Shown piece by piece: positions 8,511 through 15,293 of a DNA stretch of 25,157 nucleotides. The stretch spans positions 1 through 25,157 of the forward strand of contig CANGMW010000007.1 of assembly GCA_947454695.1 (NCBI GenBank), in the 5' to 3' direction. The notes below the pieces were generated by a model. That model was not told the origin of the DNA. It did not search any database and saw only the letters and a list, made by a program, of their open reading frames with translations. This DNA comes from Comamonadaceae bacterium (GTDB lineage Bacteria; Pseudomonadota; Gammaproteobacteria; Burkholderiales; Burkholderiaceae_C). The translations under genes and the position numbers were made by a program. How positions within the stretch are numbered: the stretch's first letter is position 1; the number at the start of each line of letters is the position of its first letter.

Positions 8511-9854
8511 ATGAAACCTGTTCTCGCATTAGTGGGTCGACCCAATGTCGGCAAATCTACGCTTTTCAATCGGCTCACCAAGTCGCGCGATGCCATCGTG
8601 GCCGACTTTGCCGGCCTCACACGTGACCGCCATTACGGCAATGGCAAGCAGGGCAAACACGAGTACATCGTGATTGACACCGGCGGCTTTGAGCCCGACG
8701 CGAGCAGCGGCATTTACAAAGAAATGGCCAAGCAAACGCAGCAGGCCGTGGCCGAAGCGGATGTGGTGATCTTTGTAGTCGACGCCCGCGCAGGTGTCTC
8801 CGGTCAAGACCACGACATTGCCAAATACCTTCGAAAACTTGGAAAGCCCTGTCTCTTGGTGGCCAACAAAGCCGAGGGCATGCAAGAGGGTGTTCGTTTG
8901 GGAGAGTTTTTTGAGCTCGGCCTGGGTGAGGTGATTCCAGTCTCCGCAGCACACGGTCAGGGTATCCGGTCCTTGGTCGATTTGGCACTGGAACCCTTGA
9001 ACTTGCCTGATGAAGAGGACGAGGATGAGGCGCGCGCGCCCGGCGTGATTCGCTTGGCCGTAGCGGGGAGACCCAATGTGGGCAAGTCCACCCTGATCAA
9101 CACTTGGCTTGGCGAAGAGCGCCTGGTCGCGTTTGATTTGCCAGGCACCACCCGCGACGCCATTTCGGTTCCGTTTGAGCGCAACGGCCAAAAGTTTGAG
9201 CTGATCGATACCGCCGGCTTGCGTCGCAAGGGGCAGGTGTTTGAAGCCATCGAGAAGTTCTCTGTGGTTAAAACATTACAAGCCATTGAAAACGCCAATG
9301 TGGTGTTGCTGCTGTTGGATGCGACACAAGGCGTGACCGATCAGGATGCGCACATTGCAGGTTACGTGTTGGAGAGTGGACGTGCCGTGGTCTTGGCCGT
9401 TAACAAATGGGACACCGTGGACGATTACCAGCGTCAGTTGGTGCAGCGCTCGATTGAGACGCGCTTGGCGTTTCTCAAATTTGCAGCACTCCACTTCATT
9501 TCCGCCAAAAAACGTCAAGGTTTGGGACCTGTGTGGTCTTCCATCACCCAAGCCTATAAATCGGCGAACTGCAAGATGTCGACGCCAGTGCTCACCCGTT
9601 TGTTGCTGGAATCTGTGCAGTTCCAAACGCCTAAGAAAACCGGCATGTACCGTCCCAAGCTGCGCTATGCGCATCAAGGGGGGATGAACCCGCCGGTGAT
9701 TGTTATCCACGGGAATTCGCTTGAACATGTGACCGAGGCCTACAAACGCTTTTTAGAAGGACGATTCCGAAAAGAATTTGATCTGGTCGGCACACCGCTG
9801 CGAATAGAAATGAAAACCTCGTCGAATCCTTACGCCGACAAAGACAAGGACTAA
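8511..9854 (+). CDS. der: Ribosome biogenesis GTPase Der (EngA)
   Basis: Der is an essential tandem GTPase that helps mature the 50S ribosomal subunit. The 447-residue protein carries two G domains. The first has P-loop GRPNVGKST (residues 9-17), DTGG at 56-59 and NKAE at 119-122. The second has GRPNVGKST (186-194), DTAG (233-236) and NKWD (298-301). An acidic linker (DEEDEDEA) joins them, and a KH-like RNA-binding domain fills about residues 352-440. The ATG at 8511 follows the bamB stop by 6 bases. It is the last gene of the hisS-yfgM-bamB-der group; 153 bases separate it from hfq. Confidence 0.97.
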   Translation: MKPVLALVGRPNVGKSTLFNRLTKSRDAIVADFAGLTRDRHYGNGKQGKHEYIVIDTGGFEPDASSGIYKEMAKQTQQAVAEADVVIFVVDARAGVSGQDHDIAKYLRKLGKPCLLVANKAEGMQEGVRLGEFFELGLGEVIPVSAAHGQGIRSLVDLALEPLNLPDEEDEDEARAPGVIRLAVAGRPNVGKSTLINTWLGEERLVAFDLPGTTRDAISVPFERNGQKFELIDTAGLRRKGQVFEAIEKFSVVKTLQAIENANVVLLLLDATQGVTDQDAHIAGYVLESGRAVVLAVNKWDTVDDYQRQLVQRSIETRLAFLKFAALHFISAKKRQGLGPVWSSITQAYKSANCKMSTPVLTRLLLESVQFQTPKKTGMYRPKLRYAHQGGMNPPVIVIHGNSLEHVTEAYKRFLEGRFRKEFDLVGTPLRIEMKTSSNPYADKDKD

Positions 9855-9867
9855 GCCTGAAATTCAA

Positions 9868-9888
9868 CCCTTAAAATCAGTTTAAGGG
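9868..9888. promoter_or_regulatory. Perfect inverted repeat upstream of hfq
   Basis: CCCTTAAA (9868-9875) and TTTAAGGG (9881-9888) are exact reverse complements around a 5-base loop ATCAG. It lies 14 bases after the der stop and about 120 before hfq. The left arm and loop contain TTAAAATCAG, identical to the decamer before ndk that includes a candidate -10 box. No T-run follows, so an operator-like site or an mRNA 3' hairpin for der is as likely as a terminator. Confidence 0.4.
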
Positions 9889-9922
9889 ACGGATTTGACG
9901 TGAAAAATATAACGTACGGGGC

Positions 9923-9942
9923 CGAAAAACCTCTGGTTTTCG
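9923..9942 (+). promoter_or_regulatory. Second inverted repeat in the hfq leader
   Basis: CGAAAAACC (9923-9931) pairs with GGTTTTCG (9935-9942) around a TCT loop, with one A bulged. It would lie in the hfq 5' leader if transcription starts upstream. In E. coli, Hfq binds its own leader and represses its translation; a similar use here is only a guess. Confidence 0.35.
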
Positions 9943-10007
9943 ACTGTTTATCCCGTCGTGTGGTATTGTCTGTGTTTCAACTGTAACTCTTGAACACGGA
10001 GAATATC

Positions 10008-10256
10008 GTGAGCAACAAAGGCCAATTACTACAAGACCCGTTTCTCAATGCTTTGCGCAGAGAACACGTGCCGGTTTCCATCTATCTGGTGAATGGAATC
10101 AAACTTCAAGGACAGATCGAGTCATTCGATCAGTACGTTGTGTTGCTGCGCAACACGGTCACTCAAATGGTTTACAAGCATGCGATCTCAACCATCGTGC
10201 CGGGACGTGCTGTGAATTTTTCTGCAGGTGACACCCCGGAATCCGAGCCGGCATGA
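10008..10256 (+). CDS. hfq: RNA chaperone Hfq
   Basis: Hfq is the ring-shaped Sm-like hexamer that pairs small RNAs with mRNAs. The 82-residue protein has the full Sm1 motif (LQDPFLNALRREHVPVSIYL) and the Sm2 motif YKHAISTIVPGR, followed by a short acidic tail ending in PESEPA. The start is GTG at 10008, with GGAG at 9998-10001 at good spacing; the in-frame TTG at 9990 lacks a ribosome site and would add six residues not seen in the family. It is followed by hflX, hflK and hflC as in E. coli. Two inverted repeats lie in the leader and one hairpin after the stop. Confidence 0.97.
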   Translation: MSNKGQLLQDPFLNALRREHVPVSIYLVNGIKLQGQIESFDQYVVLLRNTVTQMVYKHAISTIVPGRAVNFSAGDTPESEPA

Positions 10257-10264
10257 GGCCAATC

Positions 10265-10286
10265 CAGCGCGCGCCATGTCGCGCTG
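10265..10286 (+). other. GC-rich hairpin between hfq and hflX
   Basis: CAGCGCG (10265-10271) and CGCGCTG (10280-10286) form a perfect 7-bp stem with an 8-base loop, in the 37-base gap between hfq and hflX. There is no T-run, so it is not a classical terminator. It could protect the hfq mRNA end or reduce expression of hflX, whose TTG start candidate lies 8 bases further on. Confidence 0.45.
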
Positions 10287-10293
10287 AGGCCGC

Positions 10294-11499
10294 TTGCACC
10301 GCTTGTGTTTGCAAGTCATTGCAAATCTCTTGAGCGCTTCCTCCGATCGCTCCGACGCCCCCACACTTTTGGTGGGTGTGGACTTGGGCTACCCCCATTT
10401 TGACGCTGAGCTCGAAGAGTTGGGCTTGTTGGCCCAAACGGCCGGACTCAAACCCGTCGCGCGTGTTGTCTGCAAGCGCAAAGCACCTGATGCAGCTTTG
10501 TTTGTGGGCAGTGGCAAGGCCGACGAAATCAAGGAGCTGGCGACCCTTTATGGCGCCACAGAGGTCTTGTTTGACCAAAGCTTGAGTCCGGCGCAGCAAA
10601 GAAACCTTGAGCGCCATCTGGAGCTGCCCGTCAACGACCGCACGCTCCTCATCCTGGAGATTTTTGCCCAACGTGCCCGTAGCCATGAGGGCAAGTTGCA
10701 GGTGGAATTGGCGCGCTTGCAATACCTCAGCACGCGCCTGGTTCGACGCTGGTCGCACTTGGAACGGCAAACGGGCGGGGCAGGGGTGCGAGGTGGTCCT
10801 GGAGAGAAGCAAATTGAATTGGACCGCCGCATGATCAGCGAGTCCATCAAGCGCACCAAGGAGCGGCTGGTCAAAGTCAAGCGCCAGCGTCAGACCCAAC
10901 GACGCCAGCGTGAACGTCGCGATGCGTTCAATATTTCACTGGTGGGCTACACCAACGCCGGTAAATCGACCTTGTTCAATGCGTTGGTCAAGGCGCGCGC
11001 TTATGCGGCTGACCAGCTCTTTGCCACGCTGGACACCACGACCCGTCAACTCTACTTAGGCGAAGCTGGGCGCTCGGCATCCCTGTCTGATACGGTGGGT
11101 TTTATCCGCGATTTGCCGCATGGCCTGATCGACGCCTTTCAAGCGACCTTACAAGAGGCCGTTGATGCTGATCTTTTACTGCACGTGGTTGACTTTTCGA
11201 ATCCCGATTTTCCTGAGCAAATAGCGCAAGTCCAGTCCGTGTTGGCTGAGATCGGCGCCGCAGAGATTCCGCAAGTGTTGGTTTTCAACAAACTGGATGC
11301 TGTCCCTGTAGAGCGTCGTCCGGCCGTGTTTCAGGATGTTTACGATTTGGACGGGGTCCCGACGCCCCGCATTTTTGTCAGTGCGCGAGATTCCGAAGGT
11401 CTGCCGGGCTTGAGACAAGCGCTTGCACAGCGTTTGATGCATCAAAACCCTGCTGACGATGCTGATTCTTTTCTGACGGACAATCCGACCATGACTTGA
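10294..11499 (+). CDS. hflX: Ribosome-splitting GTPase HflX
   Basis: HflX is a GTPase that splits stalled or stress-damaged 70S ribosomes. The protein (up to 401 residues) has the HflX N-terminal domain with VGVDLG and VGSGKADEI, the glycine-rich linker GGAGVRGGPGEKQIELDRR (161-179), a coiled-coil basic helix, P-loop GYTNAGKS (218-225), the G2/G3 region with SDTVGFIRDLP, and NKLD (332-335). No ATG is usable: an in-frame ATG at 10276 meets a stop three codons later. Initiation must therefore use a TTG (10294, 10303, 10309 or 10330); 10294 is shown, with GAGGC just upstream. The stop overlaps a possible ATG of the hflK frame at 11499. Confidence 0.93.
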   Translation: MHRLCLQVIANLLSASSDRSDAPTLLVGVDLGYPHFDAELEELGLLAQTAGLKPVARVVCKRKAPDAALFVGSGKADEIKELATLYGATEVLFDQSLSPAQQRNLERHLELPVNDRTLLILEIFAQRARSHEGKLQVELARLQYLSTRLVRRWSHLERQTGGAGVRGGPGEKQIELDRRMISESIKRTKERLVKVKRQRQTQRRQRERRDAFNISLVGYTNAGKSTLFNALVKARAYAADQLFATLDTTTRQLYLGEAGRSASLSDTVGFIRDLPHGLIDAFQATLQEAVDADLLLHVVDFSNPDFPEQIAQVQSVLAEIGAAEIPQVLVFNKLDAVPVERRPAVFQDVYDLDGVPTPRIFVSARDSEGLPGLRQALAQRLMHQNPADDADSFLTDNPTMT

Positions 11500-11540
11500 T
11501 GAACAGGCACAATGCCCGTTCTGTGATGAGCAACAACACC

Positions 11541-12911
11541 ATGATGAAACTTTCTTCAAACACGTCCCGCTTGGCGCAGTGCTTGGCCCGGTTTCGAGGC
11601 ATGTTCAACCTGAACGATCCCCAATGGGGCCGGGGTGAAAACAAACCCGCTGACACCGGACAACAAGAGCCGAACCGTCCCCAGTCCGATGTGCCCCCTC
11701 AGGCTGACTCCGGACGCGGTGCCAAACCTTCCTCAAACCAAGGCCCACCTGATCTGGATGAAATGTGGCGCGACCTGAACCGCAAGCTCGGTGGTTTGTT
11801 TGGTGGCGGCCGTGGCGGCAAGCCGCCTAAAAACGGTGGGAATTTTCAGCCTGATATGAAAAGCGCCGGGATCGGCTTAGGCCTGATCGCCGCAGTGGCT
11901 GTGCTCATCTGGTTGGGCACCGGCTTTTTCATTGTGCAAGAGGGCCAACAAGCCGTCATCACCCAGTTTGGCAAATACAAATCCACGGTGGGGGCCGGTT
12001 TTAACTGGCGGCTGCCATACCCTGTGCAGCGCCATGAACTGATTTTCGTGACCCAGATCCGTTCGGTCGATGTGGGCTTAGACACCGTCATCAAAGCCAC
12101 GGGCTTGCGGGAATCCGCCATGCTGACCGAAGATGAAAACATTGTCGAGATCAAGTTTGCCGTGCAGTACCGACTGAATGACGCACGCGCTTACCTCTTT
12201 GAAAGCAAGAGCCCGGCCGATGCCGTGGTGCAAGCCGCAGAGACCGCGGTTCGCGAAGTGGTCGGGAAAATGAAAATGGACGCGGCTTTGTCTGAAGACC
12301 GCGATCAGATTGCCCCGCAGGTCCGCAAACTCATGCAGACGATTCTGGATCGCTACAAAGTCGGTATCGAAGTCGTGGGCATCAACATGCAGCAAGGCGG
12401 GGTTCGTCCGCCCGAGCAAGTGCAAGCCGCTTTTGATGATGTGCTTAAAGCGGGTCAGGAACGCGAGCGCTCTAAGAATGAAGCGCAAGCCTACGCCAAT
12501 GATGTGGTGCCGCGCGCCATTGGTTCTGCTTCACGCTTGAAGGAAGAAGCGCTGGCCTACAAGTCACGCATCGTGGCCCAAGCGCAAGGCGATGCCCAGC
12601 GCTTTCGCTCCATTCTGACCGAGTACCAAAAAGCGCCGCAGGTCACCCGGGACCGTTTGTACCTCGAATCCATGCAGCAGATTTATGGCAATGTGACCAA
12701 AGTACTGGTGGAATCTAAGCAGGGGTCAAACCTGTTGTACTTGCCTCTGGACAAGATCATGCAACTTGGCGCAAGCCCTGAACCCGCTGCGGTTGGGGCC
12801 TCCACCAACACCGTACCTGCAACGAGTTCTACAAATACGGCCAATCCCAACAACCCCGGCGATGCCCGTGCCCGTGATGGTGCCCGTGCCCGCGACCGTG
12901 ACGCACGATAG
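11541..12911 (+). CDS. hflK: FtsH modulator HflK
   Basis: HflK forms with HflC a large membrane cage around the FtsH protease and regulates it. The protein has a Gly/Pro/Gln-rich cytoplasmic N terminus containing the conserved FNLNDPQWGRG and PPDLDEMWRDLNRKLGGLFGG, one membrane span at about residues 108-130, a periplasmic SPFH/prohibitin domain and a long helix rich in Ala, Glu and Arg. The C-terminal tail is Ala/Arg/Asp-rich. The start is uncertain: ATG at 11499, 11526, 11541/11544 and 11601 are all in frame and none has a good ribosome site. The family motif starts at 11601; 11541 gives 456 residues. Confidence 0.93.
   Translation: MMKLSSNTSRLAQCLARFRGMFNLNDPQWGRGENKPADTGQQEPNRPQSDVPPQADSGRGAKPSSNQGPPDLDEMWRDLNRKLGGLFGGGRGGKPPKNGGNFQPDMKSAGIGLGLIAAVAVLIWLGTGFFIVQEGQQAVITQFGKYKSTVGAGFNWRLPYPVQRHELIFVTQIRSVDVGLDTVIKATGLRESAMLTEDENIVEIKFAVQYRLNDARAYLFESKSPADAVVQAAETAVREVVGKMKMDAALSEDRDQIAPQVRKLMQTILDRYKVGIEVVGINMQQGGVRPPEQVQAAFDDVLKAGQERERSKNEAQAYANDVVPRAIGSASRLKEEALAYKSRIVAQAQGDAQRFRSILTEYQKAPQVTRDRLYLESMQQIYGNVTKVLVESKQGSNLLYLPLDKIMQLGASPEPAAVGASTNTVPATSSTNTANPNNPGDARARDGARARDRDAR
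12863..12895 (+). repeat. Short direct repeat in the 3' end of hflK
   Basis: A 15-base unit TGCCCGTGCCCGTGA at 12863-12877 recurs with one difference at 12881-12895, an 18-base period. It encodes the repeated Ala-Arg-Ala-Arg-Asp at the end of HflK, a tail likely to vary in length between strains. Confidence 0.6.
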
Positions 12912-12920
12912 GAGCCCAGA

Positions 12921-13820
12921 ATGAACCGGGTTGGATTTATTGTTTCTTCTTTGCTGGTGCTGTTGGCACTGGCCAGCTCCACTTTGTTTGTAGTGGATCA
13001 ACGGCAATTTGGTGTGGTCTACGCTTTGGGTCAAATCAAAGAGGTGATCACCGAGCCGGGCTTGAACATCAAGTTGCCCCCGCCGTTCCAGAACGTCAGC
13101 TACATCGATAAACGCCTGCTCACCTTGGACAGCGCGGACAACGAACCCATGCTGACAGCGGAGAAGCAGCGCGTGGTGATCGATTGGTATGTGCGCTGGC
13201 GCATCACCGATCCGACCGAGTACATCCGCAATGTGGGCAACAACGAGGCTGCTGGGGCGAGCCAACTCAACCGCGTGGTTCGTAACGCGTTCCAGGAGGA
13301 AATCAACAAACGCACGGTGAAGGATTTGTTGTCCCTCAAACGCGAAGCCTTGATGGCGGACGTGAAAGCCGAAGTCTTGGGCAAAGTTCGTGGTGACAAA
13401 CCTTGGGGCGTGGACGTGGTAGACGTACGCATCACCCGAGCCGATTATGTGGATGCCATCACTGAATCGGTCTACCGCCGCATGGAAGCCGAGCGCAAGC
13501 GCGTGGCCAACGAGCTGCGATCTACGGGCGCTGCTGAGGGCGAAAAGATCCGCGCCGATGCCGATCGTCAGCGGGAAATCACGGTGGCCAATGCCTACCG
13601 GGATGCGCAAAAAATCAAAGGTGAGGGCGATGCAGAAGCCGCGCGCATCTATGCCGAAGCCTTTGGACGGGATCCGCAATTTGCCCAGTTTTACCGAAGC
13701 CTGGAGGCTTACAAAGCCAGTTTCAGCAAGAAAAGCGATGTGATGGTGGTCGATCCGTCGAGTTCTGAGTTCTTCAAAGTTTTTCGGGGGCAGCAAGCTC
13801 CTGCTGCGGCGAAGAAGTGA
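12921..13820 (+). CDS. hflC: FtsH modulator HflC
   Basis: HflC is the partner of HflK in the membrane complex that controls FtsH proteolysis. The 299-residue protein has an N-terminal signal-anchor (about residues 5-22), then an SPFH/prohibitin domain (VVDQRQFGVVYALGQIKEVI onward), the conserved VDVRITRADY, a helical stretch rich in Ala and Glu (ADADRQREITVANAYRDAQ), and a short C-terminal tail. GGAG at 12911-12914 overlaps the hflK stop and sits 6 bases before the ATG. The stop TGA is entered by the GTG of the next gene, so hflK, hflC and DUF2065 form one tight unit. Confidence 0.97.
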   Translation: MNRVGFIVSSLLVLLALASSTLFVVDQRQFGVVYALGQIKEVITEPGLNIKLPPPFQNVSYIDKRLLTLDSADNEPMLTAEKQRVVIDWYVRWRITDPTEYIRNVGNNEAAGASQLNRVVRNAFQEEINKRTVKDLLSLKREALMADVKAEVLGKVRGDKPWGVDVVDVRITRADYVDAITESVYRRMEAERKRVANELRSTGAAEGEKIRADADRQREITVANAYRDAQKIKGEGDAEAARIYAEAFGRDPQFAQFYRSLEAYKASFSKKSDVMVVDPSSSEFFKVFRGQQAPAAAKK

Positions 13821-14014
13821 CGGTGGACAGCACGACTTTTTGGACTGCGCTCGCGCTCGTGTTGGTCATTGAAGGGCTTTTTCCTTTGATTTCACCCCAG
13901 GGTTGGCGGCGCATGTTTGCGCAAATACTGGCGCTTCAAGACGGCCAAATCCGTTTTTTTGGGCTGTGCAGCATCGGTATTGGGGTTATGTGGCTGATTT
14001 GGCTTCGGTTTTGA
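13817..14014 (+). CDS. DUF2065 small membrane protein (YjeT-like)
   Basis: A 65-residue protein of the DUF2065 family, whose E. coli member YjeT also lies next to hflC. It has two hydrophobic segments: about residues 9-25 (ALALVLVIEGLFPLI) and 48-63 (FFGLCSIGIGVMWLIW), joined by a basic loop with the family-typical SPQGWRRMF. Its function is unknown. The GTG at 13817 overlaps the hflC stop by 4 bases (GTGA), which suggests translational coupling; GTG 13823 is an alternative start. The conserved position beside hflKC makes a role with the HflKC-FtsH complex plausible, but that is inference. Confidence 0.88.
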   Translation: MTVDSTTFWTALALVLVIEGLFPLISPQGWRRMFAQILALQDGQIRFFGLCSIGIGVMWLIWLRF

Positions 14015-14037
14015 GCAATTCAGCCTCTTAAGACCGG

Positions 14038-14043
14038 TAAAAT
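14038..14043 (+). promoter_or_regulatory. Candidate -10 box for hisZ (TAAAAT)
   Basis: TAAAAT lies 29 bases before the hisZ ATG in the only gap (58 bases) between hflC-DUF2065 and hisZ. It sits in the loop of a weak ACCG/CGGT inverted repeat followed by TTTTT (14035-14053), which could also be read as a poor terminator. No convincing -35 is visible. Confidence 0.25.
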
Positions 14044-14072
14044 TCGGTTTTTAACAGCTCCCCCACCTTCAC

Positions 14073-15221
14073 ATGTCTGCCTGGGTCCTGCCGGATCACA
14101 TTGCCGATGTCTTGCCTTCCGAGGCCCGTCACATCGAAGAACTACGTCGCGATTTGCTGGACATGGCGCGCTGCTATGGCTATGAGTTGGTGATGCCGCC
14201 GCTGCTTGAGCATTTGGATTCCTTGCTCACCGGTACGGGCAAAGCGCTCAATCTGCAAACCTTCAAGCTGGTCGACCAACTCTCGGGTCGCTCCATGGGG
14301 CTGCGCGCTGACACCACCCCGCAAGTCGCGCGCATTGATGCGCACTTGCTCAATCGTGCAGGCGTTACTCGCCTTTGCTATGCAGGCTCGGTAGTTCACA
14401 CCCGCCCCGCCAGCCCGCATGCCACCCGTGAGCCCTTTCAGTTTGGTGCAGAAATCTACGGCCATGCCGGCTTGGAGGCCGATCTGGAAGTGCTCCAGCT
14501 GGCGCTGGACTGCCTCAAAGCCTCTCAGCAACCTACCTTCACGGTTGATTTAGCAGACGTGCGCATTGTGAGCGCGCTGCTGGCCGACGTGAAGGTCAGC
14601 GCCGAAACGCTGGATCAGGTGCACGCCGCATTGGCGGTTAAAGATGCCAGTGGCTTGGCCCACCTCACACGTGATTTCCCTGCGGCATCGCGTGAGGGCC
14701 TGTTGGCTTTGCTGCAGCTCTATGGCGATGTGTCGGTTTTGGCTGAGGCAGAAAAAGTTTTACCAGCGTTGCCGGCGGTCCGTGAAGCTCTGCACAGTTT
14801 GTCATGGCTGGCCAAACAGCTGCCCGACGTGGCTTTGAGCTTTGACCTGGCCGATTTACGCGGTTATGCCTATTACAGCGGCGTTCGATTCGCCGTGTAC
14901 GCGCCTGGCGCCAGTGATGCCTTGCTGCGTGGCGGTCGCTACGACGAGGTAGGCGCCGTGTTTGGCCGCAAGCGCCCGGCAGTGGGCTTCAGTTTGGACA
15001 TCAAGAACCTGGTTCAAGTGGTTCCTTCGCGCGCTCTGCGGGCGGCCATTCGTGCCCCCTGGGGTCAAACAGCTGATTTACGCGAGGCGATTGCGGCCCT
15101 GCGCTCACAAGGTGAGACGGTGGTGTGCGTGTTGCCCGGGCACGAGAGTGAAGTTGACGAGTTTGAATGTGATCGAGAGCTTCGCCAAGTCTCGGGTCGG
15201 TGGGTGCTGAGCCCGCTGTGA
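14073..15221 (+). CDS. hisZ: ATP phosphoribosyltransferase regulatory subunit HisZ
   Basis: HisZ is a catalytically inactive histidyl-tRNA synthetase paralogue that combines with the short form of HisG to run the first step of histidine synthesis and to sense histidine. The 382-residue protein keeps the class II fold: LRADTTPQVARIDAHL (about 78-92), RGYAYYSGVRF (263-273, replacing the RGMDYY of HisRS) and GGRYDEVGAVFGRKRPAVGF from 287. It lacks the HisRS anticodon-binding domain. It sits between the hfl genes and purA, where E. coli has neither hisZ nor any histidine gene. Its presence predicts a short HisG elsewhere in the genome. Confidence 0.94.
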   Translation: MSAWVLPDHIADVLPSEARHIEELRRDLLDMARCYGYELVMPPLLEHLDSLLTGTGKALNLQTFKLVDQLSGRSMGLRADTTPQVARIDAHLLNRAGVTRLCYAGSVVHTRPASPHATREPFQFGAEIYGHAGLEADLEVLQLALDCLKASQQPTFTVDLADVRIVSALLADVKVSAETLDQVHAALAVKDASGLAHLTRDFPAASREGLLALLQLYGDVSVLAEAEKVLPALPAVREALHSLSWLAKQLPDVALSFDLADLRGYAYYSGVRFAVYAPGASDALLRGGRYDEVGAVFGRKRPAVGFSLDIKNLVQVVPSRALRAAIRAPWGQTADLREAIAALRSQGETVVCVLPGHESEVDEFECDRELRQVSGRWVLSPL

Positions 15222-15293
15222 TGGTGCGGCAGTTGAGCCGATGGGTCAGCCCCTCGTGAAGTCTTTAAAAAATTTAGTTTTGAGAACCAAGAG

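Noticed and set aside
9895..9913. TTGACG and TATAAC near hfq as a sigma-70 promoter
   Set aside because: The two hexamers are separated by only 7 bases, far from the 16-18 needed, so they cannot act together.
12726..13796. 356-codon open frame antisense to hflK/hflC
   Set aside because: It lies opposite two well-conserved genes, has no recognisable domain and its composition is the mirror of their codon use. Long antisense frames are common in GC-biased genes.
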